20,561 bases of DNA from CAJQQY01 sp964352225 (GTDB taxonomy: Bacteria > Bacteroidota > Bacteroidia > Chitinophagales > Saprospiraceae), in the NCBI GenBank assembly GCA_964352225.1, contig CAYGRM010000084.1, positions 1-20,561 of the forward strand. The letters are read 5' to 3'. The notes under the pieces were generated by a model. The model saw only the letters and a list, made by a program, of their open reading frames with translations, was not told where the DNA came from and did no database searches. Each line of letters opens with the position of its first letter. Position 1 is the stretch's first letter. Shown one piece after another: positions 14,816-20,561 of the stretch. The position numbers were made by a program, and so were the translations under genes.

Positions 14816-14915
14816 NNNNNNNNNNNNNNNNNNNNNNNNNNNNNNNNNNNNNNNNNNNNNNNNNNNNNNNNNNNNNNNNNNNNNNNNNNNNNNNNNNNNN
14901 NNNNNNNNNNNNNNN
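14816..14915. other. Assembly gap of 100 N
   Basis: Exactly 100 undetermined bases, the conventional size for a scaffold gap of unknown length. The left and right parts may therefore be further apart than shown, and gene-neighbour arguments should not cross it. Confidence 0.99.
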
Positions 14916-15002
14916 ATATAACTACAATAAAATTAATTGAAATTAAAGCAACCATTCGTCAAAAAATGCACCATTTAGATTAGTCTTCATTCTTCCAATT
15001 GG

Positions 15003-15020
15003 TTAGTTTTACAAAACTAA
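15003..15020 (+). promoter_or_regulatory. Perfect palindrome just before the T9SS cargo gene
   Basis: TTAGTTTT AC AAAACTAA, an 8-bp stem with 2-nt loop, 13 nt before ATG 15034. It shares the core GTTTT-RY-AAAAC-YAA with the site at 4825-4840 before another secreted-protein gene. Confidence 0.4.
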
Positions 15021-15033
15021 AACACTTAATCTA

Positions 15034-17379
15034 ATGTATCGGCAACTCCTCCTTTTTATTATTTTCTCCATTCTTTCGTTTGGAAAAATAAAAGCACAGC
15101 CTGAGCCTTGTATTGACCCACCCATGATGACTTCCTTGTGTGAAGAGGCTTGTATCATCTGTGATATTGATGGATTTGAAGGCAGACATGATGGTTCTAC
15201 TCCAGGAACTGGTCCTCCAGATTTTTGTACGGTTGTCCAACATAATATTCGTTGGATTGGATTCATTGCAGGAAGTGAGGATTTAGAAATTAATTTAGCT
15301 GTTTCGAATTGTGTGCAAGGGCCTGGCTTAGAAATAGGAATTTATGAAGGAATAAATTGTGAAAATTATCAGCAAGTTTCGCAATGCTGGGGAGCACAAA
15401 CTGCCGTAGCAGAAGGGACGAGTAAGAATTTTTCGAATACCGTTCCACTCGTAATTGGTCAATATTATTACTTAGTAATGGATGGTGCATTTGGAGATAA
15501 TTGTGATTGGAAATTCACGGTAGTTTCTGGTTCTACTCAAGTTGCTCCTCTGGCCACTTCTGGAAATATCCTTGGGGACGAATCAGTTTGCCCAAACTTG
15601 CCTTTTACCTATAATGTAAATGCTCCGACTGGTGCGACAGAATTTGATTGGATCGTCAATGGCTCAGCCATCAATACTACGGCAGATTTTATCGAATATA
15701 CTTTTCCAGATGATGGAAATTATACCATTTGTGTTACCGCTCGGAATGCTTGTGATGAAGCTCCTCCTACTTGTACGATTGTTCAAGTTAATTCTGTTCC
15801 AGATACTGAAATTATTGATATCCTCTGCGAAGGAGATTCTTTTCTCGTAGCCAATACCGTTATTTACGAAGGTGGTTTTTATCAATTTGATTTACAAAAT
15901 ATAGAAGGCTGCGATAGTTTGGTAATTGTCGAATTGACAGAAATCGTCACCCCTGTTTTGAATATTGATGTAGATATTTGTGATGGTGATACTTTGTCGA
16001 TCGGGAATATACCTTTCACGCAAACTGGTCTTTATCAGGAAGTTTTGACTTCAGTTTTTGGCTGTGATAGTATTGTCAATTTAGATTTATTTACGATCGT
16101 TTGTAATATTCAAAGTGATGATAGTTTTACAGCTCCAATTTGTTTTGGAGAGAGTTCTGGAAGCATTGATTTTAATGTGGTGAATGGAACTGCTCCCTTT
16201 ACTTATTCTTGGATGGAATTGAACAATACGCTTTCGGGTTCGGGAAATATTACCTCAGTTGGTGAAGTTGAGACGATTAATAATTTGCCAAAAGGAACTT
16301 ACCTAATTACCATTTTAGATAATTTTGGAAATAGTGATATTATAATTTCTGAAGTGACTGAACCAAGTGAGCTGAGTTTAGATTTTACTGTATCTGATTA
16401 TAATGGAGTTAATATTTCATGTGAAAATAGTGCAGATGGAAACTTACAGGCATTAGCTTCAGGTGGAGTTCCAAATTATGCTTACACATGGTCTTCAGGG
16501 CAATCAATCGATATGATCGATAATTTACCTGTTGGAAATTATACCGTTACCGTAACGGATGATTCGGGTTGCTCGATTGTTGGGAATTTTGAGATGATTG
16601 CTCCTGCTCCTTTAAATTTGACCGCCGAATTTAGTAATCCAATTTGTGATGGTCCAAGCACAGGTTATGTTAGTGTAATTCAAAGTAGTGGTGGAATTTC
16701 ACCATATACTTATAGTTTGGATGGAAATAATTTTACAACTGATTTACTTTTTGAAAATTTGACCGAAGGAACTTACGAATTAGAAATGATGGATGCAAAC
16801 GGTTGCATTTTTTCCATAACCGAAACTTTAGTTGCCCCACAAATTCCAGAAATTGATTTAGGAGAAAACACCGAAATCAATTTAGGGGAAATGTATACTT
16901 TTCAAACCGCTTTTAATAATGTCAATTTACAAGAAATTATTTGGACACCTACCGATGGGTTTGATTGTGACGATTGTTTAGCGCCTACTTTTTTGCCTTT
17001 GAATTCTGGAAATTACACTTTGTTCGTTACGTCCGAGGATGATTGTCCTGCGACTGATTCGATTACCATTACGGTCAATAAATTTCGTCAGTTTTTTGCT
17101 CCCAATGCTTTCACTCCTAATTTTGATGGATATAATGATTATTTCACATTGTATGGTGGAGTGGAAGTTGATTTGATAAAAAAACTAACGGTTTTTAATC
17201 GTTGGGGAGCTGTTGTTTTTGAAGGAAATAATTTGGATTCGGGCATGGAGACTCAAGGTTGGAATGGAACTTTTAATGGTAAAACAGTTAATCCTGATGT
17301 TTATATTTGGATGGCGGAGATTCAATTTTTGGATGGAGAGGTGATTTCTTATTCGGGAGATTTGACTGTTACTAAATAA
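15034..17379 (+). CDS. T9SS type B cargo: SprB-repeat surface protein
   Basis: 781 residues. Signal peptide 1-21 (ending KIKA, then Gln22). A Cys-rich N-terminal domain (about 25-170; CDIDGFEGRHDG, HNIRWIGFIAGS, GLEIGIYEG, GQYYYLVMDGAFGD) matches a type I associate with large Saprospiraceae surface proteins. A PKD/Ig-like domain follows (about 180-255), then two tandem units of about 50 residues ending GCDSLVIVEL and GCDSIVNLDL. Three SprB-like repeats come next (about 365-445, 450-525 and 530-605; for example GGVPNYAYTWSSGQ with LPVGNYTVTVTDDSGC), then a Cys-containing stalk. The gliding-motility/T9SS type B sorting domain is at about 690-781 (FFAPNAFTPNFDGYNDYF, FNRWGAVVFEG, WNGTFNGKTVNPDVYIW). 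It should be exported by Sec, then by the type IX system to the cell surface. Possible adhesin; ligand unknown. Confidence 0.92.
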   Translation: MYRQLLLFIIFSILSFGKIKAQPEPCIDPPMMTSLCEEACIICDIDGFEGRHDGSTPGTGPPDFCTVVQHNIRWIGFIAGSEDLEINLAVSNCVQGPGLEIGIYEGINCENYQQVSQCWGAQTAVAEGTSKNFSNTVPLVIGQYYYLVMDGAFGDNCDWKFTVVSGSTQVAPLATSGNILGDESVCPNLPFTYNVNAPTGATEFDWIVNGSAINTTADFIEYTFPDDGNYTICVTARNACDEAPPTCTIVQVNSVPDTEIIDILCEGDSFLVANTVIYEGGFYQFDLQNIEGCDSLVIVELTEIVTPVLNIDVDICDGDTLSIGNIPFTQTGLYQEVLTSVFGCDSIVNLDLFTIVCNIQSDDSFTAPICFGESSGSIDFNVVNGTAPFTYSWMELNNTLSGSGNITSVGEVETINNLPKGTYLITILDNFGNSDIIISEVTEPSELSLDFTVSDYNGVNISCENSADGNLQALASGGVPNYAYTWSSGQSIDMIDNLPVGNYTVTVTDDSGCSIVGNFEMIAPAPLNLTAEFSNPICDGPSTGYVSVIQSSGGISPYTYSLDGNNFTTDLLFENLTEGTYELEMMDANGCIFSITETLVAPQIPEIDLGENTEINLGEMYTFQTAFNNVNLQEIIWTPTDGFDCDDCLAPTFLPLNSGNYTLFVTSEDDCPATDSITITVNKFRQFFAPNAFTPNFDGYNDYFTLYGGVEVDLIKKLTVFNRWGAVVFEGNNLDSGMETQGWNGTFNGKTVNPDVYIWMAEIQFLDGEVISYSGDLTVTK

Positions 17380-17482
17380 AAGGATAAAATTAGCTACTGA
17401 CTCCTTTCTCGAAAAAACATAAAAAAATTTCCAAAAAGTTTAGACCTTGTGGTTCGATTTAAAATCTAAAAATCTAAAAACC

Positions 17483-18163
17483 ATGCGTTTCAGTTTATTT
17501 ATCCTATTGGGAATATTTTTCAGCACTTCTCTTTCTGCCCAATTTAATATAAAAGTCGGTTATCAATACGCCTTGTCTAATCCGACCACTCACAATAAAA
17601 TAATTGATCAGATTAATACTAATAATAGTTCCTTCGAAAATTATAATGAAATGAAATCATTAAAGTCATTTCATGGAGTTAATTTTGGAACTCGATATCG
17701 AGCGGGTTATGTGGGGTTGAACCTAGATTGGACTCCCAAATTTCAAGTGATTGAATTCAATGGTATTAATCCGACAACTGATGCAAGTGAATTTCGAAAG
17801 CTTTATTATAGATTTGATAGTTATTCTTTGGGACTTGAATTTTTTATAAAAAAGTTTTCTTTTGGTGCAAGCTATGATTGGAATAATATGAGAGTTAGAA
17901 CTGAAAATACCGCACGAACTGACCGACATGCAATTTTCAATTCAAAAAGTACCAGCAGTCAATTCTATGTAAGTCTCAACGTTTATGGAAATGAAAATTT
18001 AACCATTGCATTGCAACCTTATGTCCAAATCCCCTGGACTAATTTTGACTTGACTGATCTGGAAAATGATTTAAATACTGGAGTCAATTTGGATGATTAC
18101 AAGGAAGGATTGATGACTTATGGATTGAAATTAATTTTCCAGAATGGCGTTTACGAAGACTAA
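17483..18163 (+). CDS. Probable outer-membrane beta-barrel protein, unknown function
   Basis: 226 residues from ATG 17483; a TTG-started extension to 17447 has no signal peptide at its end and is rejected. A clear signal peptide (MRFSLFILLGIFFSTSLSA, then Gln20) is followed by alternating hydrophobic/aromatic strands without membrane helices: FNIKVGYQYAL, GVNFGTRYRAGYVGLNLDW, YSLGLEFFIKKFSFGASYDW, SSQFYVSLNVYG, LTIALQPYVQI and YGLKLIF. That is the pattern of a small 8-10 stranded barrel. It is not the PorP/SprF family (none of its N-terminal signature). It lies 103 bp behind the T9SS cargo gene on the same strand with no terminator between, so the two may be co-transcribed, and it ends with a terminator. 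I do not recognise a named family. Confidence 0.75.
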   Translation: MRFSLFILLGIFFSTSLSAQFNIKVGYQYALSNPTTHNKIIDQINTNNSSFENYNEMKSLKSFHGVNFGTRYRAGYVGLNLDWTPKFQVIEFNGINPTTDASEFRKLYYRFDSYSLGLEFFIKKFSFGASYDWNNMRVRTENTARTDRHAIFNSKSTSSQFYVSLNVYGNENLTIALQPYVQIPWTNFDLTDLENDLNTGVNLDDYKEGLMTYGLKLIFQNGVYED

Positions 18164-18192
18164 TTTTTTAAAAATAAACCTCCTAAAAACAG

Positions 18193-18236
18193 AAAAGCAG
18201 CTCATCCGGATTGGTGAACTGCTTTAGAGTTTTTTT
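18193..18236 (+). terminator. Rho-independent terminator after the barrel gene
   Basis: The stem AAAGCAG (18194-18200) pairs with CTGCTTT (18219-18225) and extends inward with TCA/TGA and CC/GG, followed by AGAG and seven T (18230-18236). It lies 30 bp after the stop at 18163. Confidence 0.85.
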
Positions 18237-18477
18237 GTCAACTTAACTGGAAATCGCTAGCAGCCTGACTGATTCTAACTTTTCCTAATTAACATAGGAT
18301 TAAATTTTGACAACTTAGATTTTCGAAGGGCGAACCGAGTGTTTACCTTTATATCGAATTTCTAACTTAGTAACGATACTGTAACATCGTTTGCTGCCTT
18401 CAAGTTCAGTTATTTTTATATTTATTGCAAGTTTTTTTTTCTTTTAATAAAAAAATAATTTTTCTCCTCTTTGATGT

Positions 18478-18516
18478 AAAAAAAAGAAAGCCTCCACAAA
18501 AAAACGTAGAGGCTTT
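18478..18516 (-). terminator. Orphan terminator-like hairpin
   Basis: AAAGCCTC (18487-18494) pairs with GAGGCTTT (18509-18516), loop 14 nt. Read on the - strand it is followed by C and eight T. The nearest - strand gene stops 370 bp upstream, so it may end an unannotated short transcript. Confidence 0.6.
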
Positions 18517-18546
18517 TCCCAACTAAACTGTTCCAAAAAATCTTAC

Positions 18547-18583
18547 TTATCTATCCTTTTTCATGATGAAAAAAGTCAGATAA
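18547..18583. repeat. 37-bp near-perfect inverted repeat
   Basis: TTATCT(4)TTTTTCAT at 18547-18564 and its reverse complement at 18566-18583 match at 15 of 18 positions around a single G. It lies about 30 bp upstream, on the - strand, of the orphan terminator. Confidence 0.6.
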
Positions 18584-18847
18584 ATCTATATTTACCAAAA
18601 TAGATTGTTCAATTATTTTACCTAATCCAAAAGTTTGAACGATTTGAATATTCCATCTTCAGGAAAACATCCAAGTCGTATTTCTTAAATCTGTTTTTTG
18701 AATTAGGAATTTGCTAGAACCATTAGGTTTAAAAAATCGTGTGAAGGTAAATGAGCCGTTTTTTTCTATTCGGCTTATCAACTAAAATACTTTATAAGAT
18801 AGGTGTAAAAATGCTTTCCACAAAGATAACGTATACGATGCATGCTT

Positions 18848-18872
18848 AAATACCCTCTTGATGGTATTTTTT
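18848..18872. terminator. Terminator-like hairpin past the DUF6958-like gene
   Basis: AAATACC (18848-18854) pairs with GGTATTT (18863-18869), 8-nt loop. The T run (18867-18872) favours + strand use, but no + strand gene ends here; placed about 15 bp after the - strand stop at 18888 it may serve that gene weakly. Confidence 0.4.
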
Positions 18873-18887
18873 ATATCATAGAAGTTT

Positions 18888-19199
18888 CTAGATGTTAGAA
18901 TAAAACTTAAGTTTTTTTAATCGGAGTTGATGAGGACTTGTTTTGGGAATACGCTCAATGATACCTCTTGCTTCCAAATCGAGTTTGACCGTAACGACAT
19001 ACCAGACAACTCTTCCATCAAAAGTTGGTTGCAAATCACTTTCCAGTTGATCTGACAAATCTTGATAAGTTATTGCTTTTTGTTCTTGAATTATCGCAAG
19101 TATTGCATCTTTTATAAGATTATATTTTACTAGAGAAATATTAGTTCCCTTTTTTCCAGCAGGATGGAGAGTGAGTATTTTTTCTTCTTTTTTTGACAT
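18888..19199 (-). CDS. Small DUF6958-like protein
   Basis: A 103-residue, basic, soluble protein. It opens KILTLHPAGKKGTNISLVKYNLIKDAILAII and continues ITYQDLSDQL, FDGRVVWYVVTVKLDLEARGIIERIPKTSPHQLRL, a pattern I recall from the DUF6958 family of bacterial hypothetical proteins. The alternation of short helices followed by a V-x-x-V-K-L-D-L-E-A-R-G-x-I helix and a basic tail resembles a winged-helix fold, so nucleic-acid binding is possible but not shown. There is no signal peptide. It lies 86 bp downstream of the M20 gene on the same strand, separated by an inverted repeat; I see no TAnnTTTG box of its own. Family recall is from memory; function unknown. Confidence 0.72.
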   Translation of the reverse strand: MSKKEEKILTLHPAGKKGTNISLVKYNLIKDAILAIIQEQKAITYQDLSDQLESDLQPTFDGRVVWYVVTVKLDLEARGIIERIPKTSPHQLRLKKLKFYSNI

Positions 19200-19216
19200 C
19201 GCTTAGGTAGTGAATA

Positions 19217-19271
19217 GGTAATTGGTTAATCAGGTGATCAGTTTAGTTGAAAATCTGATTACCCAATTACC
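19217..19271. repeat. 17-bp inverted repeat between M20 and DUF6958-like genes
   Basis: GGTAATTGGTTAATCAG (19217-19233) and CTGATTACCCAATTACC (19255-19271) pair at 16 of 17 positions around a 21-nt loop. The sub-unit TGATCA recurs in the loop (19235-19240) and after the right arm (19272-19277). No T run, so a palindromic intergenic repeat more than a terminator. Confidence 0.75.
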
Positions 19272-19285
19272 TGATCAACAAAAAT

Positions 19286-20561
19286 TTATTTCACATAATC
19301 AATCGTCAAATTACAAAGTGTCCGGACGCCCAATTTCATTGAACTTTCGTCAATGTAAAAATCAGGGGTGTGATGCGACGCAGCTTCCGTAGGATTTTGA
19401 CCTTTTGGCATTCCTCCTAAAAACAAAAATAACCCAGGTACTTTTTGAGCATAAAAAGAAAAATCCTCTGCTCCTGTTCGAGCATCCACTAATTTTACAT
19501 TTTCTTTCCCTGCTACCTCTTGTACCGTCGGCAACATTTGGCTCGTCAAATCAATATCATTAAAAGTAATGGGATAACCTGTGGTAATTTTCACCTCTGC
19601 AACTGCTCCTGAACTTTCAGCAATCTTCGTTGCAGTCAATTTTATTTTCTCATGAATCATCTTTTGCATATCCACATCTAAAGTTCGAATTGTCCCGATT
19701 AATTCTACTTCCTCTGGGATAATATTACTTCGGACGCCACCTCGAATTAATCCGATACTGATCACCGCTCCTTCTTTAGTCAATTCAGTTTGGCGACTGA
19801 TAATAGTTTGCAAACCAGTTATGATTTGAGAAGATGCAACGATAGGGTCTACGCCTGCCCAAGGAGTCGAACCATGAGTTTGTTTTCCCTTGACTTTGAT
19901 TTCTAAGCGATCAACGGCAGCCATCGTTCCTCCAGGTTTGTAGGTAATATCCCCAACTTCCGTTTTTGAATTAATGTGTAAACCAAAAATTACATCCACT
20001 TTGGGATTATCCAAAACACCTTCTTTCACCATTAATTCTGCTCCTCCTTCTTCACCCTGTGGCGCACCTTCTTCTGCTGGTTGAAAAATAAAAACGACGG
20101 TTCCTTTAATGTCTTTTTTCAGCTTAGTCAGAACCTCCGCTGCCCCCATCAACATCGCCACATGGGTGTCATGACCACAAGCATGCATCACTCCTACTTC
20201 TATATTATTATAGGTAGATTTGACTTTTGAAGCAAAAGGGACATCTACTCTTTCAATAACCGGAAGGGCATCCATATCGGCTCGTAGTGCTACGGTTGGG
20301 CCAGGTTTTCCACCTTTCAAAATCCCAACTACCCCTGTATGGGCAATTCCCGTTTTTACTTCCAAGCCTAACTCTCGAAGATGCTTTTCTATTTTTTCAG
20401 CAGTTTTAAATTCTCGATTGGAGAGTTCTGGAAATTGGTGAAAATGTCTTCGCCATTCAATGACCTTTGGCTCGACTTGATCTGCCAAGGCATCAATTTT
20501 TTCCTTTAATTCTTTTTTTGAAACATCATTATTTGCATTGTTTGGCATTTGACCAAAACCT
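19286..20561 (-). CDS. M20 family amidohydrolase, 5' end outside window
   Basis: A metal-dependent M20D amidohydrolase (N-acyl amino acid/hippurate hydrolase type). Numbered from the Met at 20548: EWRRHFHQFPELSNREF (31-47), RADMDALP (89-96), MHACGHDTHVAMLMGAA (121-137, metal ligands Cys124 and His126), FIFQPAEEG (Glu159-Glu160, catalytic/metal), FGLHIN (His191), the dimerisation-domain HGSTPWAGVDPI, GAEDFSFYAQKVPGLFLFLGG and a late HHTPDFYID. All catalytic residues are present. ATG 20548 would give 420 residues, but the frame stays open to the window edge and reads Gly-Phe-Gly-Gln just before this Met, the usual end of a Bacteroidota signal peptide. I therefore think the true start is outside the window and the enzyme is exported. 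Followed by the DUF6958-like gene on the same strand. Confidence 0.93.
   Translation of the reverse strand, partial: GFGQMPNNANNDVSKKELKEKIDALADQVEPKVIEWRRHFHQFPELSNREFKTAEKIEKHLRELGLEVKTGIAHTGVVGILKGGKPGPTVALRADMDALPVIERVDVPFASKVKSTYNNIEVGVMHACGHDTHVAMLMGAAEVLTKLKKDIKGTVVFIFQPAEEGAPQGEEGGAELMVKEGVLDNPKVDVIFGLHINSKTEVGDITYKPGGTMAAVDRLEIKVKGKQTHGSTPWAGVDPIVASSQIITGLQTIISRQTELTKEGAVISIGLIRGGVRSNIIPEEVELIGTIRTLDVDMQKMIHEKIKLTATKIAESSGAVAEVKITTGYPITFNDIDLTSQMLPTVQEVAGKENVKLVDARTGAEDFSFYAQKVPGLFLFLGGMPKGQNPTEAASHHTPDFYIDESSMKLGVRTLCNLTIDYVK

Larger units (their letters stand above)
18237..18887. other. Gene-free stretch with hairpins
   Basis: No reading frame of convincing length or composition and no tRNA fold. 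What it holds: a small dyad AACGAT-N8-ATCGTT near 18390-18420, a - strand terminator-like hairpin (18478-18516), a 37-bp inverted repeat (18547-18583) and a + strand terminator-like hairpin (18848-18872). It may hide a short non-coding RNA on the - strand; otherwise I see nothing in it. Confidence 0.5.

Noticed and set aside
15009..15266. Overlapping - strand frames opposite the start of the T9SS cargo gene
   Set aside because: Shadow frames with no domain or signal-peptide features, opposite a clearly coding frame.
17447..17482. TTG start (17447) for the barrel protein
   Set aside because: It would put twelve polar residues before an otherwise perfect signal peptide.
18307..18335. TTGACA as a sigma-70 -35 box in the gene-free region
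   Set aside because: No -10 box at the right distance, and Bacteroidota promoters use TTG/TAnnTTTG.
1..20561. CRISPR array, phage, transposase, toxin-antitoxin, defence system, tRNA or rRNA
   Set aside because: Looked for regular spaced repeats, transposase/integrase motifs, paired small ORFs and RNA folds; none found. Intergenic palindromes are irregular and single.

Overview
The window looks like chromosomal DNA from an AT-rich member of the Bacteroidota, most likely the Saprospiria/Saprospiraceae. The evidence is: a large secreted protein ending in a gliding-motility/type IX secretion (T9SS type B) C-terminal domain, with SprB-like repeats and an N-terminal domain I associate with Saprospiraceae; a hemD-DUF4271 gene pair; an RprX/RprY-like two-component pair; signal peptides ending in FSQ, SAQ or GQ; and several promoters of the Bacteroidota type (TTG, about 20 bp, TAnnTTTG) instead of -35/-10 boxes. 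It is one contig join: a run of exactly 100 N at 14816-14915 is an assembly gap.

Layout. 1-3.9 kb: three multi-spanning GT-C type glycosyltransferases. Two GT39/ArnT-like genes lie on the + strand, the first cut by the window edge. A PIG-V-like gene lies on the - strand, and its stop codon abuts that of the second GT39 gene. 3.9-4.9 kb: a CoA-type Nudix hydrolase upstream of the PIG-V-like gene on the - strand, then a 325-bp regulatory/repeat spacer holding a MITE-like inverted repeat. 4.9-8.4 kb: a secreted DUF4140/DUF4139 protein, a shared bidirectional terminator, then DUF4271 and uroporphyrinogen-III synthase on the - strand. 8.6-10.6 kb: sensor kinase and response regulator operon. 10.7-12.3 kb: a DJ-1/PfpI-like lipoprotein and a membrane-anchored glucosaminidase-fold protein (- strand) separated by a palindromic repeat. 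12.6-14.7 kb: a TMTC-like (membrane + TPR) GT-C glycosyltransferase (- strand). 14.7-15.0 kb: the assembly gap, with what looks like the first codons of another secreted-protein gene cut by it. 15.0-18.2 kb: the 781-residue T9SS cargo and a small probable outer-membrane barrel. 18.2-18.9 kb: a 724-bp gene-free stretch with three hairpins. 18.9-20.6 kb: a small DUF6958-like protein and an M20 amidohydrolase whose N-terminus, probably a signal peptide, is cut by the window end.

How the genes fit together: much of the content is cell envelope (four GT-C glycosyltransferases, T9SS cargo, barrel, peptidoglycan-hydrolase-like protein, DJ-1 lipoprotein, envelope-facing sensor kinase). The rest is housekeeping (heme synthesis, CoA-pyrophosphate clean-up, amidohydrolase). 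I see no phage, transposase, CRISPR, defence island, rRNA or tRNA. The most unusual things are non-coding: four different imperfect palindromes placed at gene boundaries, two of which supply stop codons and one a -33 promoter element. Among the proteins, the glucosaminidase-like one has His where the family has its catalytic Glu, and the TMTC-like one carries a roughly 65-residue insertion. I did not find a convincing new multi-gene system.
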